64,000 nt of DNA, from positions 1-64,000 of the forward strand of contig CALMLL010000006.1 of assembly GCA_937868075.1 (NCBI GenBank). The letters run 5' to 3'. Positions within the stretch are counted from its first letter, which is position 1. Each line of letters begins with the position of its first letter. Of the stretch, positions 19,714 to 28,665 are shown piece by piece. Position numbers and translations under genes: made by a program. Below the pieces are notes generated by a model. That model was not told the DNA's origin. It saw only the letters and a program-made list of their open reading frames with translations, and ran no database searches. Source of the DNA: an uncultured Marmoricola sp. Lineage in GTDB: Bacteria > Actinomycetota > Actinomycetes > Propionibacteriales > Nocardioidaceae.

Positions 19714-21055
19714 GGGGGGCCATCGCCTTGGCGATCAAGCTCGGTTTGCCGCGTCGCTCCTCCTCGAGGTCGGCCAGCAGCATGGCCCGCAGACCGGCGT
19801 TGATCCCCAGCCATCGGAGCGGCTCTGGCTCCCATCGCCGGGAGCTGTGATTGACCCAGGGAAGACGCACCAGGTCGGAGTCGTTGCCCATGATCAGGTC
19901 GGTCAGCGTTCGTCCGGACAGGTTGGTCGTGCTGACCCCGTCGCCGACGTACCCCCCTGCCCAGGCCAGCCCGCTGGCTCGGTCGAGCCCGACCGACGCG
20001 GCCCAGTCCCGGGCGATGCCCAGCGGCCCGCCCCAGTGGTGGCTCAGGCGGGTCTCGCCCAGCACTGGGAAGAGTTCGCGCAGGGTGTCGGACAGCATTG
20101 AGAAGACCCGGGGATCGTTGTCGAAGTCAGGTGAGATCCGAGATGCGAAGTGATAGGGCGCGCCCCGGCCGCCGAAGGCCAGGCGCCCGTCCGCAGTGCG
20201 TTGGCCGTAGATGATCACGTGTCGGCCGTCGCTGAACGTCGGCCGAGTCTCCATGCCGATCTCATCCCAGATCGACTCCGGGAGCGGTTCGGTCGCGACC
20301 ATCAGCGAGTAGACCGGCGCGATCGCCCGGCGGTCCAACCGCGTGGTGAAGCCTTCGGTGGCGCGTACGACGACGTCGGCGCTCACCGTCCCGTGGGTGG
20401 TCGTGACTCGTCGAGGTTCGATCGCGGTCGCCGCGGTGCCCTCGACGATCCGTCCTCCGAGTCGTTCGACGACTGCAGCGAGTCCCTGCACCAGTCGAGC
20501 AGGGTGCACGGCCGCGCAGTGGGGCGTGTAGGTGCCGCCGAGGACGTTGGTCGCCGCGACCAAAACCTTCGCCTCGTCGGGGCCGAGGAGTTCGACTCCG
20601 CCGAGTCCGCGTTCCTTGGCGACGCGTACGTCGTCTTGGGAGCGCTGCCACTGCACCGCCGATCGGGCGAGGACGACGGTGCCGCCTTTGGCGAAATCCG
20701 CCTCGATCCCTTCGGCGGCGCACACGCGGCCGACCTCGTCGACGGTGTCACACATGGCCGCATGCATCGCCTGAGCGCCATCACGACCGCCGGCGCGCAC
20801 CAGCCGGTCCCACGAGGTGGGGAACAGTGCGCTGCACCATCCGCCGTTGCGTCCTGAAGCGCCGAAGCCGACGTGCTCCTGCTCGATGACCAACACCCGC
20901 AGTGTCGGATCGGAACGCAGCAGGTAGTACGCGGTCCACAGGCCGGTGAGTCCGCCGCCGACGATCGCGACGTCGACCGTGGTGCTCTCGGCGAGAGCCG
21001 GTCGCCGCGGCTGCTTGGCCGCCGTGTCGTGCCAGAGGGAGAGTCCAGGGCGCAT
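19700..21055 (-). CDS. FAD-dependent amine oxidoreductase (PuuB/DAO-like)
   Basis: 451 residues of the D-amino-acid-oxidase superfamily, closest in look to gamma-glutamylputrescine oxidase (PuuB/OrdL). The FAD dinucleotide-binding motif is VDVAIVGGGLTGLWTAYYL (about 25-45), followed by VIEQEHVGFGASGRNGGWCS, the segment where related enzymes attach or contact FAD. The C-terminal substrate domain contains LSHHWGGPLGI and WAGGYVGDGVSTTNL. It probably oxidises an amine such as a polyamine derivative to an aldehyde. ATG 21055 lies 8 bp after the Lrp-type regulator gene, forming a two-gene operon divergent from the aldehyde dehydrogenase/transport operon. A second paralogue sits at 27239. Confidence 0.87.
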   Translation of the reverse strand: MRPGLSLWHDTAAKQPRRPALAESTTVDVAIVGGGLTGLWTAYYLLRSDPTLRVLVIEQEHVGFGASGRNGGWCSALFPTSWDRLVRAGGRDGAQAMHAAMCDTVDEVGRVCAAEGIEADFAKGGTVVLARSAVQWQRSQDDVRVAKERGLGGVELLGPDEAKVLVAATNVLGGTYTPHCAAVHPARLVQGLAAVVERLGGRIVEGTAATAIEPRRVTTTHGTVSADVVVRATEGFTTRLDRRAIAPVYSLMVATEPLPESIWDEIGMETRPTFSDGRHVIIYGQRTADGRLAFGGRGAPYHFASRISPDFDNDPRVFSMLSDTLRELFPVLGETRLSHHWGGPLGIARDWAASVGLDRASGLAWAGGYVGDGVSTTNLSGRTLTDLIMGNDSDLVRLPWVNHSSRRWEPEPLRWLGINAGLRAMLLADLEEERRGKPSLIAKAMAPLMHG

Positions 21056-21063
21056 GGCGTTGG

Positions 21064-21531
21064 TCAGCGCACTCCCCAGGCGTAGGTCTGTTTGCGCAAC
21101 TTCAGATACATGAACGTCTCGGTCGTCCGCACGCCTTCGATGGCACGCACTTTGGTGGAGAGCAGCTCGAGGAGTTCCTCGTCGCTCTCCACGACCACCT
21201 CGACCATGAGGTCGAAGCCGCCCGCGGTCATCACGACATAGTCGATCTCGGGCATGGCAGCCAAGGCATCGGCGACCGGCTCGAGCGGTCCGGACACGGT
21301 CAGGCCGATCATGGCCTGACGAGCAAATCCCATCTCGACCGGGTCGGTGACCGCGACGATCTGCATCGCTCCGCTGTCGATGAGTCGCTGGACCCGTTGG
21401 CGCACGGCGGCCTCGGAGAGGCCGACGGCTTTGCCGATCGTCGCGTAGGCACGCCGACCGTCTTGTTGGAGTTGCTCGATGATCGCCTTGGAGATCCCGT
21501 CCACAGGGTGCTTGGCTGCCATGCCCGACAT
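21064..21531 (-). CDS. Lrp/AsnC-family transcriptional regulator
   Basis: About 155 residues. It has an N-terminal winged helix (DGISKAIIEQLQQDGRRAYATIGKAVGLSEAAVRQRVQRLIDSGAM, quoted in part) and a C-terminal RAM ligand-binding domain with VVMTAGGFDLMVEVV and the closing VRTTETFMYLKL. Lrp/AsnC proteins sense amino acids or related small molecules as octamers. Its position between two divergent polyamine catabolic units makes it the likely local regulator. The start is ATG 21531 or 21522; an upstream extension is not supported by homology. Confidence 0.9.
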   Translation of the reverse strand: MSGMAAKHPVDGISKAIIEQLQQDGRRAYATIGKAVGLSEAAVRQRVQRLIDSGAMQIVAVTDPVEMGFARQAMIGLTVSGPLEPVADALAAMPEIDYVVMTAGGFDLMVEVVVESDEELLELLSTKVRAIEGVRTTETFMYLKLRKQTYAWGVR

Positions 21532-21627
21532 CGTTGTCCGCGATGGACAGCGGTGCAAGGACCACCCAGAGGCGCGTCGAGTGCCCTCAGGGCCCGCCGA
21601 TGCAACGAAAACTCCCAACTGACGTAC

Positions 21628-21648
21628 CGATTTCAACGGAATCTGTCG
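21628..21648. promoter_or_regulatory. Candidate regulator site before the polyamine operon
   Basis: CGATTTCAACGGAATCTGTC spans most of this interval. It contains an imperfect inverted pair GATTTC-N3-GGAATC, and its GAATCTG/CGATTTC parts resemble the elements at 30153-30190 and 34709-34744. It lies between the divergent Lrp regulator and aldehyde dehydrogenase genes. The evidence is weak because the element is short. Confidence 0.3.
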
Positions 21649-21719
21649 CTCATGGGTTGTTTGGGCCGGTTTTCGATGCGAAGGTAACCGCAATCGACGC
21701 GCATCGAGGAGGGGCCGTG

Positions 21720-23231
21720 GTGTCGACCACTCGTGGTCACCAGTTCATTGCCGGACAGGCTCGAGTCGGCGCGGGCGGCACCCACCCCGTGATCAACCCC
21801 GCTACCGGGGAGACGGTGGTCGAGGCCGACCTTGCCTCACCCGCGGACGTCGACGCCGCAGTCTCCGCCGCAACCGCGGCGTTCGCCGACTGGTCGCGAC
21901 GTACGCCGGCCGAGCGCAGCGACCTGATGGCCACCTGGGCCCGACTGGTGGGCGAACGCGCCGACGATCTGGCCCGCACCGAGAGCACTCAGACCGGCAA
22001 GACCTTGCGCATGTCCCAGGAGTTCGACGTGCCGGGGACTGTCGACAACACGTTCTTCTTCGCCGGCGCGGCCCGGCACCTGAGCGGCCTGGCGACGGGG
22101 GAGTACTCCCCAGCCCACACCTCCAGCATCCGCCGCGAGCCGCTGGGCGTGATCGGCTCGATCGCCCCCTGGAACTACCCACTCCAGATGGCTGCGTGGA
22201 AGTTGTTGCCGGCAGTGGCCGCCGGCAACACGGTGGTGCTGAAGCCCTCCGAACTCACCCCGCTCACGACGCTGACCTATGCGGAGGCCGCCCAGGAGGC
22301 GGGGATCCCCGACGGTGTCATCAACGTCCTCAACGGCACCGGGGCCGGCATCGGCGACGCGTTGGTCGGGCACCCCGGGGTCAGCATGGTGAGTTTCACC
22401 GGCTCGACCGGTGTCGGACGTCGAGTCGGAGCACTCGCGGCGGGACAGGGAAAGCGGGTCCACCTCGAGCTCGGTGGCAAGGCGCCGTTCGTGGTCTACG
22501 ACGACGCCGATCTCGAGGCTGCGATCCACGGAGCCGTCGCCGCCTCCATGATCAACACCGGCCAGGACTGCACCGCCGCCACCCGCGCCATCGTGCACTC
22601 CTCGATCTTCGAGGCGTTCTGCGAGGGCGTCGCTGACCTCATGGCCGGCTTGGTGCTGGGTGATCCCTTCGACCCCGACACCGACCTGGGCCCGGTCATC
22701 TCCAAGATCCAGCAGAAGCGTGTGATCGGCCATGTGGCCACCGCGGTCGGCGAGGGAGCGGTCGTGCGCTGCGGGGGATCGGCACCGGAGGGGCCCGGAG
22801 CCTTCTTCGAGCCCACCTTGATCACTGGCGTCCATGCCGACTCCTCGATCATGCGCGACGAGGTCTTCGGTCCGGTGCTCGCCGCGATGGCCTTCGACAC
22901 AGACGATGAGTCGATCGAGTTGGCCAACCACACGGCGTACGGGCTTGCCGCCTCAGCGTGGACCCGCGACGTCTATCGGGCCAACCGGGCCAGCCGGGAG
23001 ATCAACGCGGGCTGCGTGTGGATCAACGATCACATCCCGATCATCTCCGAGATGCCTCATGGCGGATACAAGGCGTCGGGCACGGGCAAGGACATGAGCA
23101 GCTACTCCTTCGAGGAGTACACCCAGATCAAACACGTCATGCACGACATCACCGGGGTCGCCCGCAAGGGCTGGCAACGCACCGTCTTCACCGACCGAAG
23201 CGAAGGAGTCAGCAATGGCACAACTCAGTAG
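21720..23231 (+). CDS. NAD(P)-dependent aldehyde dehydrogenase (aminoaldehyde-type)
   Basis: 503 residues of the ALDH superfamily. The NAD-binding and catalytic pieces are GSIAPWNYPLQMAAWKLLPA, FTGSTGVGRRV, the general base Glu in [11 protein letters not shown], and the catalytic Cys in [11 protein letters not shown]. The C-terminal PHGGYKASGTGKDMSSYSFEEYTQIKH is typical of gamma-aminobutyraldehyde and betaine aldehyde dehydrogenases. It should oxidise an aminoaldehyde produced by the FAD oxidases or aminotransferases. GTG 21720 is taken as start because AGGAGG lies at 21707-21712; GTG 21717 is an alternative. It overlaps the next gene by 17 bp and heads a six-gene operon. Confidence 0.9.
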   Translation: MSTTRGHQFIAGQARVGAGGTHPVINPATGETVVEADLASPADVDAAVSAATAAFADWSRRTPAERSDLMATWARLVGERADDLARTESTQTGKTLRMSQEFDVPGTVDNTFFFAGAARHLSGLATGEYSPAHTSSIRREPLGVIGSIAPWNYPLQMAAWKLLPAVAAGNTVVLKPSELTPLTTLTYAEAAQEAGIPDGVINVLNGTGAGIGDALVGHPGVSMVSFTGSTGVGRRVGALAAGQGKRVHLELGGKAPFVVYDDADLEAAIHGAVAASMINTGQDCTAATRAIVHSSIFEAFCEGVADLMAGLVLGDPFDPDTDLGPVISKIQQKRVIGHVATAVGEGAVVRCGGSAPEGPGAFFEPTLITGVHADSSIMRDEVFGPVLAAMAFDTDDESIELANHTAYGLAASAWTRDVYRANRASREINAGCVWINDHIPIISEMPHGGYKASGTGKDMSSYSFEEYTQIKHVMHDITGVARKGWQRTVFTDRSEGVSNGTTQ

Positions 23232-24378
23232 GCGGGGCCTGCTGCGAGGCGCGGGTGGGCTCGCGTTCGCTGGCGGCAGCCTGGCCGTGCTCCCGCTCTT
23301 CGACCTGCAAGGCGCCAAACAGGATCCGGCGAAGTGTCGAGCCAAGGACATCTCCGAGATCCAGAAGCAGTTGGTGGTGTCCAACTGGCCGCTCTACATC
23401 GACCCGATCAAGAAAGCCGATTCGACCCTGAAGGTCTTCGAACGCGAGACCGGGATCACCGTCGACTACAGCGACGACGTCAACGACAACACCGAGTTCT
23501 TCGCCAAGGTGCGCAACCAACTGGGCAGTTGCCAGACGATCAAGCGCGACATGATGATCCTCACCGACTGGATGGCCGCCCGGGTGATCAACCTCGGCTG
23601 GGTCCAACCGCTCAACAAGGACGCGGTCCCCAACCTCCACAAGAACCTCATCAAGCCGCTGCGGAACCGAGCCTGGGATCCCGACCGCACCTATTCCGCG
23701 CCGTGGCAGAGCGGCCTGACCGGGATCGCGTACAACGCCAAGCTGACCGGAAAGGTCTCCAGCTTCAAGGAACTGATCACCCGCGCCGACCTGTCCGGCA
23801 AGGTGACTTTGCTCTCGGAGATGCGCGACACCATGGGCTTCATGCTCAAGGTGGTCGGCGCCGACCCGGAGAAGTTCGGGGACACCGAGTGGGGCGACGC
23901 CATCGACGCACTGCGCAAGTCGGTATCCACCGGCCACGTTCGGGCCTTCACCGGCAACGAGTACAGCCAGGACCTCGCTGCCGGAAACCTGTTGGCCTGC
24001 GAGGCGTGGTCCGGCGACATCATCCAGTTGCAGTTCGACAATCCGGACATCAAGTTCGTCTACCCCGAAGAGGGCGTGTCGCTGTGGAGCGACAACATGC
24101 TGGTGCCCAACCTCGCCACGCATCAGGGCAACGCCGAGAAGTGGATCAACTACTACTACGACCCCGTGGTAGCCGCCAAGCTCGCTGCCTGGAACAACTA
24201 CATCTGCCCGGTGATCGGGGCGAAGCAGGAGATGGAGAAGCTCGACCCGACGCTGGTCGACAACAAGCTCATCTTCCCCGATGAGGCCGATCTGGCCACC
24301 ACCTTCGAATTCATGCCGTTGAACGAAACCCAGAACAAGATCTACGAAAAGGAGTGGAGCGATGTCACAGGTGGCTGA
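23215..24378 (+). CDS. Polyamine-type ABC transporter substrate-binding protein
   Basis: 387 residues, PotD/PotF-like solute-binding protein that delivers polyamine to the membrane permease. The N-terminus carries a twin-arginine motif (SRRGLLRG) and a hydrophobic stretch to about residue 30, so Tat export is likely. There is no lipobox Cys at the cleavage region, so it may stay anchored by the signal or be released. Family features include VVSNWPLYID and FERETGITVDYSDDVNDN near the start and NMLVPNLATHQGNAEKWINYYYDP near the end. It overlaps both neighbours within the operon. Confidence 0.9.
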   Translation: MAQLSRRGLLRGAGGLAFAGGSLAVLPLFDLQGAKQDPAKCRAKDISEIQKQLVVSNWPLYIDPIKKADSTLKVFERETGITVDYSDDVNDNTEFFAKVRNQLGSCQTIKRDMMILTDWMAARVINLGWVQPLNKDAVPNLHKNLIKPLRNRAWDPDRTYSAPWQSGLTGIAYNAKLTGKVSSFKELITRADLSGKVTLLSEMRDTMGFMLKVVGADPEKFGDTEWGDAIDALRKSVSTGHVRAFTGNEYSQDLAAGNLLACEAWSGDIIQLQFDNPDIKFVYPEEGVSLWSDNMLVPNLATHQGNAEKWINYYYDPVVAAKLAAWNNYICPVIGAKQEMEKLDPTLVDNKLIFPDEADLATTFEFMPLNETQNKIYEKEWSDVTGG

Positions 24379-25540
24379 GAACACCGGCGTACGCCGAACC
24401 GGCTCGGCCGGTGACGGGCTGCGACTGGTTTCGTTGACCAAGGAGTTCGCCAACTTCACCGCGGTCAAGTCGATCGATCTGCACGTGCCGACAGGGTCCT
24501 TCTTCGCGCTGCTGGGCCCTTCGGGTTGCGGGAAGACGACGACTTTGCGCATGGTGGCCGGCCTGGAGACCCCCACCTCGGGCCAGATCCTCCTCGGTGA
24601 CAAGGACATCACCTTCGAGAAGCCTTATCGGCGGCCGGTCAACACCGTCTTCCAGAACTACGCGCTTTTCCCTCACCTGGACATCTACGAGAATGTCGCC
24701 TTCGGGCTGCGCCGGCGCAAGGCCGGCAACGTCGACAGCGAGGTCAAGGAGATGCTCGAACTGGTCGAGCTGACCAGCCAGGCCCGCAAGAAGCCGGCCC
24801 AGCTCTCCGGCGGTCAACAGCAGCGGGTCGCGTTGGCGCGTGCCCTGATCAACCAGCCTGAAGTGCTGCTTCTCGATGAGCCCCTCGGTGCGCTGGACCT
24901 CAAGTTGCGGCGGGCCATGCAGATCGAGATCAAGCGCATCCAGACCGAGGTCGGGCTCACCTTCGTCCACGTCACCCACGATCAGGAGGAGGCCATGACC
25001 ATGGCCGACACGATCGCGGTGATGAACCAGGGCGTCATCGAGCAGATGGGGGCCCCTGCGGATCTGTACGAGAACCCCAAGACCACGTTCGTGGCCAACT
25101 TCCTCGGCCAGTCCAACCTCATCGAGGGCACCGTCAAGGGCCGCGACGGGGACTTCGTGAAGGTCGACATGCATGGCACCCTCGCTTCGATCCCATTGAG
25201 CCGCTCGCACACCACCGACGGCGGATCGGACGGGCTCGGCTGGGTGGGGATCCGGCCCGAGAAGGTGCTGATCGCCGACGTCGGAGAGGACATCGACGCC
25301 CCCGGCAACTCCATCCCGGGCGGCATCGTCACCGACGTCAGCTTCGTGGGGGTCTCCACGCAGTACCTCGTCCGGATGCCCTGGGGACAGGAGATGCAGG
25401 TCTTCGAACAGAACACCGGCCGCCGCCGCATCTTCAACACCGGCGAGTCCGTGGACTTGTCGTGGCGACCCGAGTACGCGTTCTTGCTCGATCACAGTCA
25501 AGACGCCGACGCCGGCGTGGATGTGGTCGCGGCGCCATGA
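24362..25540 (+). CDS. Polyamine-type ABC transporter ATP-binding protein (PotA-like)
   Basis: 392 residues. The ATPase domain has Walker A GPSGCGKTTT, the Q-loop in NTVFQNYALFPHLD, signature LSGGQQQRVALARAL and Walker B VLLLDEPLGALD, followed by the switch His in THDQEEAMTMAD. A C-terminal TOBE-like regulatory domain (about 270-370) follows. It powers import by the two permeases encoded next. It overlaps the binding-protein gene by 17 bp and ends in an ATGA overlap with the first permease, consistent with tight stoichiometric coupling. Confidence 0.95.
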   Translation: MSQVAENTGVRRTGSAGDGLRLVSLTKEFANFTAVKSIDLHVPTGSFFALLGPSGCGKTTTLRMVAGLETPTSGQILLGDKDITFEKPYRRPVNTVFQNYALFPHLDIYENVAFGLRRRKAGNVDSEVKEMLELVELTSQARKKPAQLSGGQQQRVALARALINQPEVLLLDEPLGALDLKLRRAMQIEIKRIQTEVGLTFVHVTHDQEEAMTMADTIAVMNQGVIEQMGAPADLYENPKTTFVANFLGQSNLIEGTVKGRDGDFVKVDMHGTLASIPLSRSHTTDGGSDGLGWVGIRPEKVLIADVGEDIDAPGNSIPGGIVTDVSFVGVSTQYLVRMPWGQEMQVFEQNTGRRRIFNTGESVDLSWRPEYAFLLDHSQDADAGVDVVAAP

Positions 25541-26418
25541 AACTGACCACCGCCACTCCGGTGGCCAAGGCGGAGAGGACCGGCTGGACCGGGTACATCT
25601 TGATGGTGCCCGGCGTGATCTGGCTGCTGCTCTTCTTCGTGATCCCGTTCTACTCGCTCGTCGCGACCAGCCTCTATGACCCCAACGGCTCGACGTACGC
25701 CGGCTACCAGATGACCTGGGCCTTCGGGAACTACCCCGACGCGCTGGCCAAGTACTGGCAGCCGCTGGTGCGCTCTCTCGTCTACGGCGGGGTGGCGACC
25801 TTCATCTGCCTGCTGTTGGGCTATGTGCTGGCCTACTCGATCGCGTTCAAGGCAGGCCGGTGGAAGAACCTCATGCTGGTCTTGGTGATCGCTCCGTTCT
25901 TCACCAGCTTCCTGGTCAGGACGCTGTCGTGGAAGCTGCTGCTGCGCGATGACGGCTTCTTCGTCAACTTCTTGCAGTTCCTCCACATCCTGGGGCCGGA
26001 TGGTCGACTGCTGGCCACCCCGGTCGCGGTGGTGGCCGGTCTGGTCTACAACTTCCTGCCGTTCATGGTGTTGCCGCTGTTCGCCAGCATCGACAAGATC
26101 GACCACCGGTTGATCGAGGCCGCCAGCGACCTGTATGCCTCGCCGATCCGTGGCTTCTTCAAGGTGACCTGGCCGCTCTCGTTGCCCGGTGTGGTGTCGG
26201 GGACGCTGCTGACCTTCATCCCGGCTGCAGGCGACTACATCAACGCCCAACTGCTGGGCAGCCCGCAACAGCGCATGGTCGGCAACGTGATCCAGAACCT
26301 CTTCACCGACGCCAACGACTACCCGGCCGCGGCCGCCCTGTCGATGATGCTGATGCTGCTGATCTTGGTGATGGTCTTGTTCTACGTACGCCGTAGCGGA
26401 ACGGAGGACCTGCTCTGA
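25537..26418 (+). CDS. ABC transporter permease (PotB-like)
   Basis: 293 residues with about six membrane segments, of the binding-protein-dependent transport permease family. The cytoplasmic coupling (EAA) loop is visible as EAASDLYASPIRGFFKVTWPL (about 195-215). A periplasmic loop after the first membrane helix is long, as in PotB. ATG 25537 overlaps the ATPase stop codon (ATGA). It forms the channel together with the next permease. Confidence 0.93.
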   Translation: MKLTTATPVAKAERTGWTGYILMVPGVIWLLLFFVIPFYSLVATSLYDPNGSTYAGYQMTWAFGNYPDALAKYWQPLVRSLVYGGVATFICLLLGYVLAYSIAFKAGRWKNLMLVLVIAPFFTSFLVRTLSWKLLLRDDGFFVNFLQFLHILGPDGRLLATPVAVVAGLVYNFLPFMVLPLFASIDKIDHRLIEAASDLYASPIRGFFKVTWPLSLPGVVSGTLLTFIPAAGDYINAQLLGSPQQRMVGNVIQNLFTDANDYPAAAALSMMLMLLILVMVLFYVRRSGTEDLL

Positions 26419-27242
26419 TGAACGCCTTGCAGAGAATCGGTCGTTGGATCGGTCGCCACCTGGTTCTGGCCGGTGGTATCGGGGTGTTGATCTACATGTT
26501 CATCCCGATCTTCGTCGTGGTGCTGATGAGCTTCAACGCACCCAAGAGCAGGTTGATCTACCGCTTCGACGGATTCACCCTCCACAACTGGCTGAACCCG
26601 TGTCAGGACGCGTCCATGTGCAGCGCCGTCGCACGCAGCGTGCAGATCGGTCTGCTGGCGACCTTGGCCGCGACGCTTCTTGGGACCCTGATGGCCTTCG
26701 CGCTCGTGCGCCACAAGTTCGCCGGCCGATCCCTGGCCAACCTGATGATCTTCCTGCCGATGGCAGCCCCCGAGATCGTCATGGGTTCGTCGCTGCTGGC
26801 CCTGTTCGTGGCGGCCGGTGTCGGTGGCAAGTTGGGCTTCTGGACCATCCTGATCGCCCACATCATGTTCTGCCTGTCCTTCGTGGTGGTCACGGTGCGA
26901 GCCCGGCTCGCCGGACTCGACGACAACCTGGAGAAGGCGGCGATGGATCTGTATGCGACGCCGTCGCAGACCTTCTGGAAGGTCACCTTCCCGCTGGTCT
27001 TCCCCGGCATCCTGGGCGCCGCGCTGTTGGCGTTCTCGCTGTCGTTCGACGACTTCATCATCACCAACCTCAATGCCGGCAACACCACGACCTTCCCGAT
27101 GTATGTCTGGGGTGCCTCTCAGCGCGGCGTACCGATGCAGGTCAACGTGGTGGGCACGGTCATGTTCGTGGTGTCGGTGCTGATCGTGGTGGGCAACGAG
27201 ATCCACCGCAGGCGGCAGGAGAAGGCACTGGCTGCCTCATGA
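26418..27242 (+). CDS. ABC transporter permease (PotC-like)
   Basis: 274 residues with about six membrane segments. The EAA loop is EKAAMDLYATPSQTFWKVTFPL (about 172-192), followed by GAALLAFSLSFDDFIITNLNAG, a PotC-type stretch. It starts inside the stop codon of the first permease and ends with an ATGA overlap with the FAD oxidoreductase gene, so transport and catabolism are encoded in one message. Confidence 0.93.
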   Translation: MNALQRIGRWIGRHLVLAGGIGVLIYMFIPIFVVVLMSFNAPKSRLIYRFDGFTLHNWLNPCQDASMCSAVARSVQIGLLATLAATLLGTLMAFALVRHKFAGRSLANLMIFLPMAAPEIVMGSSLLALFVAAGVGGKLGFWTILIAHIMFCLSFVVVTVRARLAGLDDNLEKAAMDLYATPSQTFWKVTFPLVFPGILGAALLAFSLSFDDFIITNLNAGNTTTFPMYVWGASQRGVPMQVNVVGTVMFVVSVLIVVGNEIHRRRQEKALAAS

Positions 27243-28636
27243 CCCGCCCTCGGCATCCGGCTCTGCGTGAGGCTGCGCCTGTTGTCTATTGGCTCGATGA
27301 CCCGAACCGCCCGCCGTCCCAGCCGGCGCTGACCGGGGCCACCGACTGTGACCTGGCCATCGTCGGTGGCGGCTACCTCGGGCTGTGGACCGCGTTGATC
27401 GCCAAACAGCGTCGGCCCGATCTAGATGTGCTGGTGCTCGAGGGTGCCGAATGCGGTCACGCCGCCTCGGGGCGCAACGGCGGCTTCTGCGAGGCCTCGT
27501 TGACGCACGGGTTCGGCAACGGCATGTCTCGGTGGCCGCAGGAGATGGCCCGACTCCTGGATCTCGGTCGGCGCAACCTGGATGCGATCGAGGACACGAT
27601 CCTCGCCGAAGGCATCGACTGCGATTTCGTTCGCACCGGGGTCCTGGCGGTGGCTTCACAGCCTCACCAGATGGAGCATCTGGTCGACGAGCACAAGCAG
27701 ATGGTCGAGATGGGGATCGAGGCCACGCTGCTAGATCACGATGCCGTCCGTTCGCGGGTGGACTCGCCTACGTATCTCGGCGCGATCCATGACCCTGAGG
27801 TCGCGCTGGTCGAGCCGGCCCGACTCGCCTGGGGGCTGCGCGAGGCCTGTCTGCGGCGAGGGGTGCGCATTGCCGAGCACTCTCCGGTCTTCGATCTCGC
27901 CACCACTGCTGCCGGTGTTCGTCTGCGCCTGCGTGAGGGAGTCGTCTCAGCGCCCCAGGTGGTCCTCGCCACCAACGCCTACCGACCCCTCTTGCGTCGA
28001 CTGCGGCTGATGACGGTGCCGGTCTACGACTACGCCTTGATGACCGAGCCGCTGACTCCTCAGCAGCGGGCCTCGATCGGTTGGACCGGTCGGGAAGGGA
28101 TCTCCGACACGGCCAACCAGTTCCACTACTACCGGACCACCCGTGACGGGCGGATCCTGTGGGGCGGCTACGACGCCATCTATCACTTCGGCTCCAAGAT
28201 GTCCCCGGAGTTGGAGCAGCGCGCAGCCACCTTCGACCAGTTGGCCACCAACTTCTTCACCACGTTCCCCCAACTCGAGGGACTCCGGTTCACGCACTCA
28301 TGGGGTGGGGTGATCGATACCTGCACCCGCTTCACCGCCTTCTACGGAACCGCCCACCGTGGCCGGGTCGGCTACGCACTCGGGTTCACCGGACTCGGAG
28401 TCGGTGCCACGCGGTTCGCTGCCGAGGTCGTCTTGGACCTGCTTGCCGGCGAGCGCAACGAACGCACCAGCCTGCAGATGGTGCAGGACAAGCCGTTGCC
28501 ATTCCCGCCCGAACCGGCCCGCTGGGTCGGCATCGAAGCGACCCGACGATCGCTGGCCCGCGCCGATGCGGCCGGCGGGCGGGAGAATCTATGGCTGCGC
28601 GCGATGGATCGACTCGGCTTCGGGTTCGACTCCTGA
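27239..28636 (+). CDS. FAD-dependent amine oxidoreductase, second copy
   Basis: 465 residues, paralogous in layout to the oxidoreductase at 19700-21055. The FAD motif is CDLAIVGGGYLGLWTALIA, followed by LEGAECGHAASGRNGGFCEA. Other stretches are YALMTEPLTPQQRASIGW, RILWGGYDAIYHFGSKM and the C-terminal YALGFTGLGVGATRFAAEV. It is last in the transport operon and translationally coupled to PotC. It likely oxidises the imported polyamine or its gamma-glutamyl/acetyl derivative. Having two such enzymes in one island suggests two related substrates or sequential oxidation. Confidence 0.87.
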   Translation: MTRPRHPALREAAPVVYWLDDPNRPPSQPALTGATDCDLAIVGGGYLGLWTALIAKQRRPDLDVLVLEGAECGHAASGRNGGFCEASLTHGFGNGMSRWPQEMARLLDLGRRNLDAIEDTILAEGIDCDFVRTGVLAVASQPHQMEHLVDEHKQMVEMGIEATLLDHDAVRSRVDSPTYLGAIHDPEVALVEPARLAWGLREACLRRGVRIAEHSPVFDLATTAAGVRLRLREGVVSAPQVVLATNAYRPLLRRLRLMTVPVYDYALMTEPLTPQQRASIGWTGREGISDTANQFHYYRTTRDGRILWGGYDAIYHFGSKMSPELEQRAATFDQLATNFFTTFPQLEGLRFTHSWGGVIDTCTRFTAFYGTAHRGRVGYALGFTGLGVGATRFAAEVVLDLLAGERNERTSLQMVQDKPLPFPPEPARWVGIEATRRSLARADAAGGRENLWLRAMDRLGFGFDS

Positions 28637-28660
28637 GTGGCCCGCCCCCGGGGCGGCCCC
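28637..28660. terminator. GC-rich hairpin between convergent genes
   Basis: GGCCCGCCCC and GGGGCGGCC form a stem of about nine pairs with one bulged C, located just after the oxidoreductase stop codon and before the stop of the convergent aminotransferase. There is no T-run. It may act as a bidirectional terminator as often seen in actinobacteria. Confidence 0.4.
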
Positions 28661-28665
28661 AGCCT

